Position numbers and translations under genes: made by a program. From assembly GCF_000204195.1 (NCBI RefSeq), contig NZ_AFBG01000021.1:186001-250000 (forward strand): a stretch of DNA of 64,000 nucleotides. Reading direction: 5' to 3'. The notes under the pieces were generated by a model. That model was not told the DNA's origin. It did not search any database and was given only the letters and a program-made list of their open reading frames with translations. The stretch is from Acidovorax radicis N35 (lineage in GTDB: Bacteria; Pseudomonadota; Gammaproteobacteria; Burkholderiales; Burkholderiaceae_C). This document shows, in pieces, positions 52,246 through 62,097 of the stretch (the first letter of the stretch is position 1; every line of letters starts with the position of its first letter).

Positions 52246-52400
52246 AATAGCCTAAAGACGGCACAGAACGCAAAGACATATCAGCGATGCAGACATACAC
52301 TTCTCCCACACTAGTGCCGCAGCCCTAAACGGGCCGCGTTGTGCTGCCCCACCGAGCCCACAAGGCGCGGCCCCCAAAAAAAGCCATTGGAGACATAGCC

Positions 52401-55400
52401 ATGAATGCACCGCTGCCCGAGCACATCCGCAAGGCCCTCGAAACCGTCACCCTCGACGACAAATACTCTTTGGACCACGGCCGGGCGTTCATGAGCGGGG
52501 TCCAGGCCCTCGTGCGGCTGCCCATGCTGCAGCGCCAGCGTGATGCGATGCAGGGCCTCAACACCGCCGGCTTCATCAGCGGCTACCGCGGCTCGCCGCT
52601 CGGTACCTACGACCAGTCCCTGTGGGCGGCCAAGAAGCACCTGGCGGCCAACAACATCGTCTTCCAGCCCGGCGTGAACGAGGAGCTCGGCGCCACGGCG
52701 GTCTGGGGCACGCAGCAGCTGGACCTGTACCCGCAAAGCAAGAAGTTCGACGGCGTCTTCGGCATCTGGTACGGCAAGGGCCCGGGCGTGGACCGGTGCT
52801 CGGACGTGTTCAAGCACGCCAACATGGCGGGCACCGCCAAGCACGGCGGCGTGATCGCGATTGCGGGCGATGACCACATCAGCAAAAGCAGCACGGCTGC
52901 GCACCAGAGCGACCACATCTTCAAGGCCTGCGGCACGCCGGTGTTCTTTCCGAGCAGCGTGCAGGAAATCCTGGACATGGGCCTGCACGCCTTTGCCATG
53001 AGCCGTTTTTCGGGCGTGTGGTCGGGGATGAAGACCATCCAGGAGGTGGTGGAGTCGTCGAGCAGCATCAACATCGACCCGGACCGCGTGAAGATCGTGA
53101 TGCCCGAGGACTTCGTGATGCCGCCCGGCGGCCTGCACATCCGCTGGCCCGATGCGCCGCTGGAGCAGGAAGCGCGCCTGATGGACTACAAGTGGTACGC
53201 GGCCCTGGCCTATGTCCGCGCCAACAAGCTCAACTACAACGTGATCGAAGGCAAGAACGACCGCTTCGGCATCATCGCCAGTGGCAAGGCCTACAACGAC
53301 ACGCGCCAGGCCCTGGTGGACTTGGGCCTGGACGACGACACCTGCCGCCAGCTGGGCATCCGCGTGCACAAGGTCAACGTGGTGTGGCCGCTCGAAGCCA
53401 CCATCACGCGCGACTTCGCCCAGGGCCTGCAAGAGATTCTGGTGGTGGAGGAAAAGCGCCAGGTCATCGAATACCAACTAAAAGAAGAGTTGTACAACTG
53501 GCGCGCCGACGTGCGCCCCAATGTGCTGGGCAAGTTCGACGAGCCCGAGGGCGATGCCACGGGCGGCGAATGGAGCATGCCCAACCCCAGCCAGAACTGG
53601 CTGCTGCGCGCCAAGGCCGACCTCACGCCCGCCATCATCGCCAAGGCGATTGCCAAGCGCCTGAAGAAGCTGGGCGTATCGAGCGACATCATCGCGCGCA
53701 TGGATTCGCGCATTGCCGTCATCGAAGCGAGCGAGCGCGCGATGATGGAACTGAAGGTGGACACCGGCGAACGCGCCCCCTGGTTCTGCAGCGGCTGCCC
53801 GCACAACACCAGCACCCGCGTGCCCGAGGGCTCGCGCGCCGTGGCCGGCATTGGCTGCCACTACATGGCCAACTGGATGCCCGACCGCAACACCTCCACC
53901 TTCACGCAGATGGGTGGCGAGGGCGTGACCTGGGTGGGCCAGGCACCGTTCACCACCGACCAGCACGTGTTCGCCAACCTGGGCGACGGCACTTACTTCC
54001 ACAGCGGGCTGCTGGCCATTCGCCAGAGCATCGCCGCGGGCACCACCATCACCTACAAGGTGCTGTACAACGACGCCGTGGCCATGACCGGCGGCCAGCA
54101 GGTGGGCGAGCGGCCCGAAGGCCATTCGGTGCTGCAGATCATGAACAGCCTGAAGTCCGAGGGCGTGGTCAAGCTCATCATCGTCACGGACGAGCCGCAG
54201 AAGTACGACGGCGTGGCGCTGGCCGAGGGCGTGACGGTGCACCACCGCGACGAGCTCGACGCGCTGCAGCGCCAGTTCCGCGAGATCAAGGGCTGCACGG
54301 TCATCATCTACGACCAGACCTGCGCCACCGAAAAGCGCCGCCGCAGGAAGCGCGGCACCCTGGCCACGCCCGACAAGACCGTGGTCATCAACGACCTGGT
54401 GTGCGAGGGCTGCGGCGACTGCTCGACCAAGTCCAACTGCCTGAGCGTGGAGCCGGTGGAGACGGAATTCGGCCGCAAGCGCCGCATCAACCAGAGCACC
54501 TGCAACAAGGACTACTCCTGCGTCAACGGTTTCTGCCCGAGCTTCGTCACCGTGGAAGGCGGCAAGCTCAAGAAGCCCAAGAAGGAAAAGAAGGGCGACC
54601 TGGCCAGCCTGCCGCCCATCCCCGATCCCGTGCTGCCCGTGGCCGAGACGGCCTGGGGCATCGTGGTCGGCGGCGTGGGTGGCACGGGCGTGATCACCAT
54701 CGGCTCGCTGCTGGGCATGGCCGCGCACCTGGATGGCAAGGGCGTCATCACGCAGGACGCCGGCGGCCTGGCGCAAAAGGGCGGCGCCACCTGGAGCCAC
54801 ATCCAGATCGCCAACCGGCCCGAGGCCATCTACACCACCAAGGTCGACACGGCCAAGGCCGACCTGGTGATCGGCTGCGACTCCATCGTGGCGGCGCACA
54901 AGTACACCCTGGCCGTGATGCAGCCGGGCCGCACCTTCGTGGCGCTGAACACGCACGGCACGCCCACGGCGGCCTTCGTGACCAACCCGGACTGGCAGTT
55001 CCCCGGTGCCAACTGCGACAGCGCGATTGCTGCCGCTGTGGGCGCGGGCGGTGTGGGCAGTTTCGATGCCGAGCAGGTGGCCACCCAACTGCTGGGCGAC
55101 AGCATCTACACCAACCCGCTGATGCTGGGCTACGCCTGGCAAAAGGGCCGCGTGCCGCTGACGTTCGCCTCACTGATGCGCGCCATGGAACTCAACGGCG
55201 TGCAGGTGGACAACAACAAGGCCGCCTTCGAATGGGGCCGCCGCTGCGCCCATGACCTGAAAGCCGTGCAGTCGCTGTTCCAGGCCGCGCAAGTGATCGA
55301 GTTCGTCAAGAAGCCCTCGCTGACCGAAATGCTCGGAAAGCGCGTGGATTTCCTCACGGGCTACCAGAACGCCGCCTACGCAGCCGAGTACACGGCCTTC

Positions 55401-55976
55401 GTGGAAAAGGTGCGCGCCGCCGAAGGCAAGCTCGGTACCGGCACCCGCCTGTCGGAAGCCGTGGCCCGCTACCTGTTCAAGCTCATGGCCTACAAGGACG
55501 AGTACGAGGTGGCGCGCCTGCACACCGACAAGGCCTTCACGGACAAGATCGCGAACATGTTCGAAGGCGACTACAAGCTGGTGCACCACCTGGCGCCCCC
55601 AATGACGGCCAAGAAGAACGACAAAGGGGAACTCGTCAAGCAGCCGTTCGGCCCCTGGATGCGCAGTGCCTTCGGTGTGTTGGCCAAGATGAAAGGCCTG
55701 CGCGGCACGGCGCTGGATGTGTTTGGCAAGACCGAGGAACGCCGCATGGAGCGCGCGCTGATCGTCGAATACCGCGCCTGCATCGACGAACTGCTGGCTC
55801 GCCTGAACGCCGACAACCTGGCCCTGGCCGTGGAGATCGCCCGCATTCCCGAAGAGATCCGGGGCTACGGCCATGTGAAGGAGCGACACCTGTTGGCCGC
55901 GCGCCCCAAGTGGGATGGCCTGATGGCCCAGTGGCGCAGCGGCAAAGTGGTTCAGCCCGAACGCCAGGCGGCCTGA
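52401..55976 (+). CDS. Indolepyruvate ferredoxin oxidoreductase, fused alpha-beta subunits
   Basis: 1191 residues. The N-terminal part is the pyruvate-oxidoreductase-like domain (GYRGSPLGTYDQSLWAAKKH), followed by the TPP-binding domain with FCSGCPHNTSTRVPEGSR and GGEGVTWVGQAPFT. A ferredoxin-like 4Fe-4S region with CEGCGDCSTKSNC and CNKDYSCVNGFCPSF comes next, and the gamma-type domain (VGGVGGTGVITIGSLLGMAA) is C-terminal. It oxidatively decarboxylates arylpyruvates from Trp, Phe and Tyr to acyl-CoA. GGAGACATAGCC precedes the ATG at 52401. It is divergent from the Lrp regulator and ends in a strong terminator. Confidence 0.95.
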   Translation: MNAPLPEHIRKALETVTLDDKYSLDHGRAFMSGVQALVRLPMLQRQRDAMQGLNTAGFISGYRGSPLGTYDQSLWAAKKHLAANNIVFQPGVNEELGATAVWGTQQLDLYPQSKKFDGVFGIWYGKGPGVDRCSDVFKHANMAGTAKHGGVIAIAGDDHISKSSTAAHQSDHIFKACGTPVFFPSSVQEILDMGLHAFAMSRFSGVWSGMKTIQEVVESSSSINIDPDRVKIVMPEDFVMPPGGLHIRWPDAPLEQEARLMDYKWYAALAYVRANKLNYNVIEGKNDRFGIIASGKAYNDTRQALVDLGLDDDTCRQLGIRVHKVNVVWPLEATITRDFAQGLQEILVVEEKRQVIEYQLKEELYNWRADVRPNVLGKFDEPEGDATGGEWSMPNPSQNWLLRAKADLTPAIIAKAIAKRLKKLGVSSDIIARMDSRIAVIEASERAMMELKVDTGERAPWFCSGCPHNTSTRVPEGSRAVAGIGCHYMANWMPDRNTSTFTQMGGEGVTWVGQAPFTTDQHVFANLGDGTYFHSGLLAIRQSIAAGTTITYKVLYNDAVAMTGGQQVGERPEGHSVLQIMNSLKSEGVVKLIIVTDEPQKYDGVALAEGVTVHHRDELDALQRQFREIKGCTVIIYDQTCATEKRRRRKRGTLATPDKTVVINDLVCEGCGDCSTKSNCLSVEPVETEFGRKRRINQSTCNKDYSCVNGFCPSFVTVEGGKLKKPKKEKKGDLASLPPIPDPVLPVAETAWGIVVGGVGGTGVITIGSLLGMAAHLDGKGVITQDAGGLAQKGGATWSHIQIANRPEAIYTTKVDTAKADLVIGCDSIVAAHKYTLAVMQPGRTFVALNTHGTPTAAFVTNPDWQFPGANCDSAIAAAVGAGGVGSFDAEQVATQLLGDSIYTNPLMLGYAWQKGRVPLTFASLMRAMELNGVQVDNNKAAFEWGRRCAHDLKAVQSLFQAAQVIEFVKKPSLTEMLGKRVDFLTGYQNAAYAAEYTAFVEKVRAAEGKLGTGTRLSEAVARYLFKLMAYKDEYEVARLHTDKAFTDKIANMFEGDYKLVHHLAPPMTAKKNDKGELVKQPFGPWMRSAFGVLAKMKGLRGTALDVFGKTEERRMERALIVEYRACIDELLARLNADNLALAVEIARIPEEIRGYGHVKERHLLAARPKWDGLMAQWRSGKVVQPERQAA

Positions 55977-56009
55977 CGCCGGGCCTGTACTGCCCACTGA
56001 GGATGAAAG

Positions 56010-56036
56010 GGCCCGCGCCTGGCGCGGGCTTTTTAC
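56010..56036 (+). terminator. Rho-independent terminator of the indolepyruvate oxidoreductase gene
   Basis: GCCCGCGCC and GGCGCGGGC form a 9-bp GC stem followed by TTTTTACT, 34 bp after the stop codon. Confidence 0.9.
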
Positions 56037-56165
56037 TATTAATTGGTGAGCATTAAACCCATTCCCATCAAGCGCTGGCGGCACTTTTTATTGAAAATTT
56101 CCGCATGCCACTCCTTGCGTGCGGCTGGCGTGGCAAACACCCGCCGCCGCCTTGGGTCTTCCCCC

Positions 56166-56195
56166 TTGGGGCGCGCACAGGGCGCCGCATACAAT
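56166..56195 (+). promoter_or_regulatory. Putative sigma-70 promoter of yajC-secDF
   Basis: TTGGGG, an 18-base spacer and TACAAT, about 85 bp before the yajC start. It lies in the 240-bp interval after the terminator; nothing else was recognised there. Confidence 0.5.
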
Positions 56196-56279
56196 GTCCT
56201 GTTCCGCCCTGACAGGCGCCTTGGCGCTTGCCCCTGGCGGGTTTTGTGAATTTTGAACATCCGTTGTGGAGTCCAGTCC

Positions 56280-56615
56280 GTGTTTATTTCTTCCGCTTTT
56301 GCCCAAACCGCACCCGCCGCAGCCGCTGGCGGCGGTGACATGATGTCCACCCTCACGGGCATGCTGCCCCTGGTGCTGATGTTTGTGGTGCTGTACTTCG
56401 TCATGATCCGCCCCCAGATGAAGCGCCAGAAGGAACACCGCGCCATGATCGAGGCCATCGCAAAGGGCGATGAAGTGGCCACCTCCGGCGGCATCGTCGG
56501 CAAGGTCACGCGCCTGTCCGAAGGCTTCCTGCACATCGAGATCGCCAACGGCGTGGAAGTGCAAATGCAGCGCAGTGCCGTGGTTCAGGTGCTGCCCAAG
56601 GGCTCGGTCAAGTAA
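56280..56615 (+). CDS. yajC: Preprotein translocase subunit YajC
   Basis: 111 residues beginning with a GTG: VFISSAFAQTAPAAAAGGG, then the single membrane helix MLPLVLMFVVLYFVMIRPQM, followed by the cytoplasmic RQKEHRAMIEAIAKGDEVAT and GIVGKVTRLSEGFLHIEIAN. It associates with SecDF at the translocon. GGAG lies 8 bases before this GTG, and the N-terminus then matches the family; an upstream in-frame TTG at 56253 is less likely. In many Burkholderiales tgt precedes it; here an indolepyruvate oxidoreductase gene does. Confidence 0.93.
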   Translation: MFISSAFAQTAPAAAAGGGDMMSTLTGMLPLVLMFVVLYFVMIRPQMKRQKEHRAMIEAIAKGDEVATSGGIVGKVTRLSEGFLHIEIANGVEVQMQRSAVVQVLPKGSVK

Positions 56616-56624
56616 TTAATGAAT

Positions 56625-56700
56625 ACCCCCCTGAGCGGCTGCGCCGCTTCCCCCGCCTCTCGCTGCTCCAGCGCGGGAAGGGGGACGACGCCACTGGACC
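56625..56700 (+). repeat. GC-rich intergenic repeat, family B, copy 3
   Basis: CCCCCCTGAGCGGCTGCGCC, GCTTCCCCCGCCTCTCG and GCGGGAAGGGGGACGACGCC repeat the blocks of the copies at 28880 and 39018, on the plus strand between yajC and secD. Confidence 0.75.
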
Positions 56701-56776
56701 GGCCAAGCCCGATCCACGGCGTCCCTGGCAGGGGGTTGGCGCGCTGCGCCTGCACAACTGACATAAGAGCGCGATC

Positions 56777-58660
56777 ATGAACCGTTATCCGGTCTGGAAG
56801 TACGCGATCCTGGTGATCGTGCTGCTGGTGGGGGCCTTGTACACCCTGCCCAATTTCTTCGGCGAGGCACCTGCCGTGCAGGTCTCGTCGGCCAAGGCCA
56901 CCATCAAGGTGGACACCGCCGTGCAGCAGCGGGTGGAAGAGGCCCTCAAGGCCGCAGGCCTGACGCCCGACTTTGTGGCGCTGGAGGGCAACTCGGTGCG
57001 CGCGCGCTTTGACGCGTCCGACACGCAGCTCAAAGCCAAGGACGCGATTCAGAAGGCCCTGGTGCCTGACGCCAGCGATCCGTCGTACATCGTGGCGCTG
57101 AATCTGGTATCTCGCTCGCCCGTCTGGCTCAAAGCCCTGCACGCGAATCCCATGTACCTGGGCCTGGACTTGCGCGGTGGCGTGCACTTCATGCTGCAGG
57201 TGGACATGCAGGCTGCGCTGACCAAGAAGGCCGAGTCGTACGCAGGCGACATCCGCACCGCACTGCGCGACAAGAGCATCCGCCACGGCGGCATCAGCCG
57301 CGAAGGCCAGAACATTGACATCAAGGTGCGCGACGAAGCCACGATGACCGCCGCCCGCAACCTGATTGCGGACCAGTTCACAGATCTGCAGGTCGCCAGC
57401 ACGCCCGAGGGTACCGAATTCAAGCTGCGCGCTTCCATCAAGCCGGAAGCCACGCGCCGCGTGCAGGAGCAGGCGCTCAAGCAGAACATGGTCACGCTGC
57501 ACAACCGGATCAACGAACTCGGCGTGGCCGAGCCGGTGATCCAGCAACAGGGCCTGGACCGCATCGTGGTGCAATTGCCCGGCGTGCAGGACACGGCCAA
57601 GGCCAAGGACATCCTGGGCCGTACCGCCACCCTGGAGGTGCGCATGGTGGACGAAGGCACCGAAGCGCGGGCCGCCGAAACCGGCCGTGGCCCCGTGCCG
57701 TTTGGCTCGGAACGCTATCTGGAACGCAGCGGCCAGCCCGTGATCGTGAAGAAGCAGGTCATTCTGACCGGCGAGAACCTGACCGATGCCCAGCCTGGCT
57801 TTGACGGACAGACGCAGGAGCCTACCGTCAACCTGTCCCTCGACGCGAAGGGTGCGAAGATCTTCAAGCAGGTCACATCGGAAAGCATCGGCAAGCGCAT
57901 GGCCATCGTGCTGTTTGAGAAGGGCAAGGGCGAAGTGGTCACAGCCCCCGTAATCCGCAGCGAAATCGGTGGCGGACGCGTGCAGATCTCCGGCCGCATG
58001 ACCACGGCCGAAGCCAACGACACCGCGCTGCTGCTGCGCGCCGGCTCGCTGGCCGCGCCCATGGAAATCATCGAGGAATACACCATTGGCCCCAGCCTGG
58101 GCGCCGACAACATCGAACGCGGTATCCACAGCGTGGTCTGGGGCCTGGCGGCCATTGCCGTCTTCATGTGCGCTTATTACATGCTGTTTGGCGTGTTCTC
58201 CAGCATCGCGCTGGGCGTGAACGTGCTGCTGCTGGTGGCAGTGCTGTCGATGCTGCAGGCCACCTTGACCTTGCCGGGCATTGCCGCCATGGCCCTGGCG
58301 ATTGGTGTGGCCATCGACTCGAACGTGCTGATCAACGAACGCATTCGCGAGGAACTGCGCGAAGGTGTCTCTCCGCAGGCTGCCATCCACACGGGCTACG
58401 AACGTGCCTGGGCAACGATTCTCGACTCCAATGTCACGACCCTGATCGCGGGCCTGGCCCTGCTGGCCTTCGGCTCTGGCCCCGTGCGCGGCTTTGCCGT
58501 GGTGCACTGCATCGGCATCCTGACCAGCATGTTCTCGGCCGTGTTCTTCTCGCGCGGTCTGGTGAACCTGTGGTACGGCCGCCAGAAGAAGCTCAAGAGT
58601 GTGTCGATCGGTACGGTCTGGAAGCCAGCAGCCGACACCGCTGTGGCCAAGACGAACTAA
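56777..58660 (+). CDS. secD: Protein translocase subunit SecD
   Basis: 627 residues, the usual betaproteobacterial SecD length. The N-terminal helix (YAILVIVLLVGALYTLPNFF) is followed by the P1 region with YLGLDLRGGVHFMLQVDM, a periplasmic domain, and the C-terminal membrane bundle (ALGVNVLLLVAVLSMLQATL, GIAAMALAIGVAIDSNVLIN, ERIREELREGVSPQAAI). It uses the proton gradient to complete translocation. A 13-bp gap to secF indicates one operon. A family-B repeat stands between it and yajC. Confidence 0.96.
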   Translation: MNRYPVWKYAILVIVLLVGALYTLPNFFGEAPAVQVSSAKATIKVDTAVQQRVEEALKAAGLTPDFVALEGNSVRARFDASDTQLKAKDAIQKALVPDASDPSYIVALNLVSRSPVWLKALHANPMYLGLDLRGGVHFMLQVDMQAALTKKAESYAGDIRTALRDKSIRHGGISREGQNIDIKVRDEATMTAARNLIADQFTDLQVASTPEGTEFKLRASIKPEATRRVQEQALKQNMVTLHNRINELGVAEPVIQQQGLDRIVVQLPGVQDTAKAKDILGRTATLEVRMVDEGTEARAAETGRGPVPFGSERYLERSGQPVIVKKQVILTGENLTDAQPGFDGQTQEPTVNLSLDAKGAKIFKQVTSESIGKRMAIVLFEKGKGEVVTAPVIRSEIGGGRVQISGRMTTAEANDTALLLRAGSLAAPMEIIEEYTIGPSLGADNIERGIHSVVWGLAAIAVFMCAYYMLFGVFSSIALGVNVLLLVAVLSMLQATLTLPGIAAMALAIGVAIDSNVLINERIREELREGVSPQAAIHTGYERAWATILDSNVTTLIAGLALLAFGSGPVRGFAVVHCIGILTSMFSAVFFSRGLVNLWYGRQKKLKSVSIGTVWKPAADTAVAKTN

Positions 58661-58672
58661 AGGACAGCGGCC

Positions 58673-59623
58673 ATGGAATTCTTTCGCATCAAAAAAGACA
58701 TCCCCTTCATGAAGCACGCGTTGATCTTCAACGCGATCTCCTTCATCACCTTCGCGCTCGCGGTGTTCTTCCTGCTGACCCGTGGCCTGCACCTGTCGGT
58801 GGAGTTCACCGGCGGTACGGTCATGGAAGTGGCCTACAGCCAGCCCGCTGAACTGGCCAAGGTCCGGGAGACCGTCTCCGGCCTGGGTTACCCCGACGTG
58901 CAAGTGCAGAACTTCGGCACCGCCCGCGACGTGATGATCCGGCTGCCCGTACAAAAGGGTGTGACGTCGGCACAGCAAAGCGAGCAGGTTTTGGGCGCGC
59001 TCAAGGCAGCCAACCCAGAGGTCACGCTGCGCCGCACCGAATTTGTCGGCCCGCAGGTGGGCGAGGAACTGGTGCATGGCGGCCTGATGGCGCTGGCCAT
59101 GGTGGTCGTGGGCATCGTGATCTACCTGGCCTTCCGCTTTGAGTGGAAGTTTGGTGTCGCGGCCATCATCGCCAACCTGCACGACGTGGTGATCATCCTG
59201 GGCTTCTTCGCGTTCTTCCAGTGGGAATTCTCGCTGTCGGTGCTGGCCGCCGTGCTGGCCGTGCTGGGGTATTCGGTGAATGAGTCGGTCGTGATCTTCG
59301 ACCGGATTCGCGAGGCCTTCCGCAAGTACCGCAAGATGACCACCCACGAGGTGATTGACCACGCCATCACGAGCACGATGAGCCGCACGATCATCACCCA
59401 CGCCTCGACCGAGGCTATGGTGCTGTCGATGTTCTTCTTTGGCGGCCCCAGCCTGCACTACTTTGCACTGGCGCTCACGATCGGTATCCTGTTCGGCATC
59501 TACTCGTCCGTGTTCGTCGCAGCGGCCATTGCCATGTGGCTTGGCGTAAAGCGCGAGGACCTTGTCAAGCCCATCAGAAAAGATGGGGATCCGAACGATC
59601 CCCATGCCGGAGCTACCGTCTGA
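58673..59623 (+). CDS. secF: Protein translocase subunit SecF
   Basis: 316 residues. The N-terminus FFRIKKDIPFMKHALIFNAI precedes helix 1, then LHLSVEFTGGTVMEVAYS, and the membrane core AVLAVLGYSVNESVVIFDRI, REAFRKYRKMTTHEVIDHAI, the SecD/F signature. It forms the SecDF complex with the upstream protein. The start ATG has AGGACAG before it. The DUF1631 gene follows 18 bp later. Confidence 0.96.
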   Translation: MEFFRIKKDIPFMKHALIFNAISFITFALAVFFLLTRGLHLSVEFTGGTVMEVAYSQPAELAKVRETVSGLGYPDVQVQNFGTARDVMIRLPVQKGVTSAQQSEQVLGALKAANPEVTLRRTEFVGPQVGEELVHGGLMALAMVVVGIVIYLAFRFEWKFGVAAIIANLHDVVIILGFFAFFQWEFSLSVLAAVLAVLGYSVNESVVIFDRIREAFRKYRKMTTHEVIDHAITSTMSRTIITHASTEAMVLSMFFFGGPSLHYFALALTIGILFGIYSSVFVAAAIAMWLGVKREDLVKPIRKDGDPNDPHAGATV

Positions 59624-59640
59624 CCCGCTAATATCGGCCC

Positions 59641-62010
59641 ATGCAGCCCACACCCTCTTCCGTTCCGCAGCGCCGGCTAGCCCGCCAGGCGCGCCAGCGG
59701 TTGGTCGAGGGGCTTTGCGCCGGACTTCCCGACCTGGACAAGACCGTCCTGGATTTTCTGACGACGCTGATGACCCAGACAGGCACGGCGCGCGAAATGC
59801 AGTCGCACCGTGATGCCTGGATGCTCTACCAGCAACGGCATTCCGTTTGGACCGATCGCACCGGCAAGGCATGGCGCGATGCACTGGCACCCCACAGCAG
59901 CACCACCCGCGGCGCGCTGGCCACCAACGGCGCGGGCCCACAGTTTGAGCTGCTGAGCGACGACGTGGTGGAAAACAAGATCCTGGCTTCGCGCATGGCC
60001 CTCACGGTCAGCGAGCAGGTCAGCCAACAATTCGACACGCTGCGCCAGCGCACCCAGTCGCTGGAAGGCCAGGAGCTCGACAACAGCGACATCCTCCGTC
60101 CTGAGGCCGTGTGCCTGCTGCTGGTCGAACAGTGGGTGGAGGCCGGCCTGCCACGCACCGACCTGCAGACCGTGGTCGACCCGCTGCAGCGCGAACTGGC
60201 CAACCTGCTCCAGAAGCAATACCAGGCCGTCAACGTGTTCTATGTGGAACAGGGTGTGACGCCCCAGACTGACCTGAAGTCGCGTGTGCGGCGCACGGCA
60301 GGTGGCGCAGTCACCGGCGGCGGTGCCAACAACGACTCCGGCGCGGGAGGCCTGGCGTCCCAGGCGCTGGCCCAGACCCGGGACGCCATGGCGGCAGCGC
60401 GTGGAGGCATGACCCCCCAGGGCGGCCGCACGCCGCAGCAGTATCCGCCCCGCATGCCCCCACCGGGCTACCCACAGCACGGCATGCCCACCGCGTTTGC
60501 TACGGGCATGACTCCCCTGGCACGCGCTCGCCAGCGCGCCCATGGCGTGATGGGGCAATTGCGCAGGCTGCTGACCCAGCCCGCCACCGGGTTTGACATG
60601 GTCAATGCCCCACCGGCGTCTGCGGCGCTGGCCCATGCCCTCACCGCCCACCGCGTGCATGCGGACACCTACTACAGCGGCGTTGCCACACTGATGGAGG
60701 ACTACAGCCCTGCGGCCGTGGTGCAGTTGGCAGGGGCCGTGCGCGAACGCTCGACCGAACTCAAGAAAAAAGCCTCCACGGCAGGGGAAAAAGCCATCAT
60801 CGAAGTGGTGGCCCTCATGTTCCAGAGCATCCTGGCCGAAGACCGCATTCCGCCAGCCGTGCGCGTCTGGTTTGCACGGCTGCAGGTGCCTGTGCTGCGC
60901 GTGGCCCTGGCGGAGCCGGAGTTTTTCAGCAATCTCAATCACCCCGCGCGCCAGTTGATCGACCGCATGGGCGCCTGTGTGATGGGCTTTGACGCCACCA
61001 GCATCAATGGCAGCGCGCTGGAGGCAGAGATCCGCCGCGTGGTTCAGGTGATCGAGCAATACCCCGAAACCGGCCGCCGGGTGTTCCAGCTGGTCTACGA
61101 CGAGTTCGAGAAGTTCCTGTCCAAGTTCCTCACCGAAAAGCAGGCCACCTCGCGCCTGGTGACGGTGGCCCAGCAGGTCGAACAGAAGGAAACGCTGGCG
61201 ATCCAGTACACCATCGAACTGCGCACCATGCTGCGCGACATGCCGGTACGCGACGAGATCCGCGAGTTTCTCTTCAAGACCTGGGCCGAGGTCCTGGCCC
61301 TCTCGGCTGTGCGCGACGGCCCCCAGCACGCAGACACCATCTCGCTCAAGCGCACCGCCGCCGACCTCGTCTGGGCCGCCAGCGCCAAGCCCAACCGCAG
61401 CGACCGCGCACAGGTCATCCAGAATCTTCCAGGCCTGCTGCAGCGCCTGCGCCAGGGATTGGCCCTCATGGGCATCAACGGAGCGATACAGGACACCCAG
61501 ATCAAGGTCCTGACCGACACACTGGCCGATGCCTTCCTGTCCAAGACGGCTTCCATTCCCCAGGCACACATCGACGCCATGGCCAAACGCCTTGCCAATC
61601 TGGAGGACTTCATTAGCGACGCAACGCTGGGCGATATGCCACTCAATGCGGACAACATCGAGATGATGCTGGGCATTGATGCCTCTTCGATCCATGTGGT
61701 TGCCGACAACGGCGCCCCGGTGGAGGACGCCATGGTGGCCTGGGCCCAGGAACTGCAACCCGGTACCTGGTACACGCTGGACCACAACGGCGCCTCGGCC
61801 CAGGTGCAGTACGCGTGGCAGAGCCAGCGCAAACAGTTGCACCTGTTCGCGGCCGTGGATGGCAGCAGCTACCTGATCCAGCTGCGCAGGCTGGCTGCGT
61901 ACCTGCAGGCCGGCTTGCTCGTTGCGCAGGACGAAGAAGGCCTGACCTTGCGCGCCACACGCGACGCATTGGCCAAGCTGGACGCCAACCCCGAGCGGTT
62001 GCTGGACTGA
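59641..62010 (+). CDS. DUF1631 domain protein
   Basis: 789 residues, hydrophilic and mainly helical, no signal peptide. The N-terminal part (LPDLDKTVLDFLTTLMTQTG) and middle segments (ALTVSEQVSQQFDTLRQRTQ, FDMVNAPPASAALAHALTAH, VEVVALMFQSILAEDRIPPA) match DUF1631, a betaproteobacterial and gammaproteobacterial family with no assigned role. The C-terminal 120 residues may be a PilZ-like beta barrel (PGTWYTLDHNGASAQVQYAW), as in some members. A glycine- and proline-rich low-complexity linker lies near residues 220-290. Its location after secF suggests co-transcription. Confidence 0.88.
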   Translation: MQPTPSSVPQRRLARQARQRLVEGLCAGLPDLDKTVLDFLTTLMTQTGTAREMQSHRDAWMLYQQRHSVWTDRTGKAWRDALAPHSSTTRGALATNGAGPQFELLSDDVVENKILASRMALTVSEQVSQQFDTLRQRTQSLEGQELDNSDILRPEAVCLLLVEQWVEAGLPRTDLQTVVDPLQRELANLLQKQYQAVNVFYVEQGVTPQTDLKSRVRRTAGGAVTGGGANNDSGAGGLASQALAQTRDAMAAARGGMTPQGGRTPQQYPPRMPPPGYPQHGMPTAFATGMTPLARARQRAHGVMGQLRRLLTQPATGFDMVNAPPASAALAHALTAHRVHADTYYSGVATLMEDYSPAAVVQLAGAVRERSTELKKKASTAGEKAIIEVVALMFQSILAEDRIPPAVRVWFARLQVPVLRVALAEPEFFSNLNHPARQLIDRMGACVMGFDATSINGSALEAEIRRVVQVIEQYPETGRRVFQLVYDEFEKFLSKFLTEKQATSRLVTVAQQVEQKETLAIQYTIELRTMLRDMPVRDEIREFLFKTWAEVLALSAVRDGPQHADTISLKRTAADLVWAASAKPNRSDRAQVIQNLPGLLQRLRQGLALMGINGAIQDTQIKVLTDTLADAFLSKTASIPQAHIDAMAKRLANLEDFISDATLGDMPLNADNIEMMLGIDASSIHVVADNGAPVEDAMVAWAQELQPGTWYTLDHNGASAQVQYAWQSQRKQLHLFAAVDGSSYLIQLRRLAAYLQAGLLVAQDEEGLTLRATRDALAKLDANPERLLD

Positions 62011-62097
62011 GGCTGTTTTCAGGCGAGGGCGTCAACGCAGTGCTACCGCCCGCGGTGACACCAAGGCACGCCACAGACGCAAGATCCTGAGCAAGCG

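Noticed and set aside
56585-59941. A 1118-codon minus-strand open frame over secD and secF
   Set aside because: SecD and SecF are certain; the antisense frame has shadow composition (His, Gln, Asp, Gly runs).
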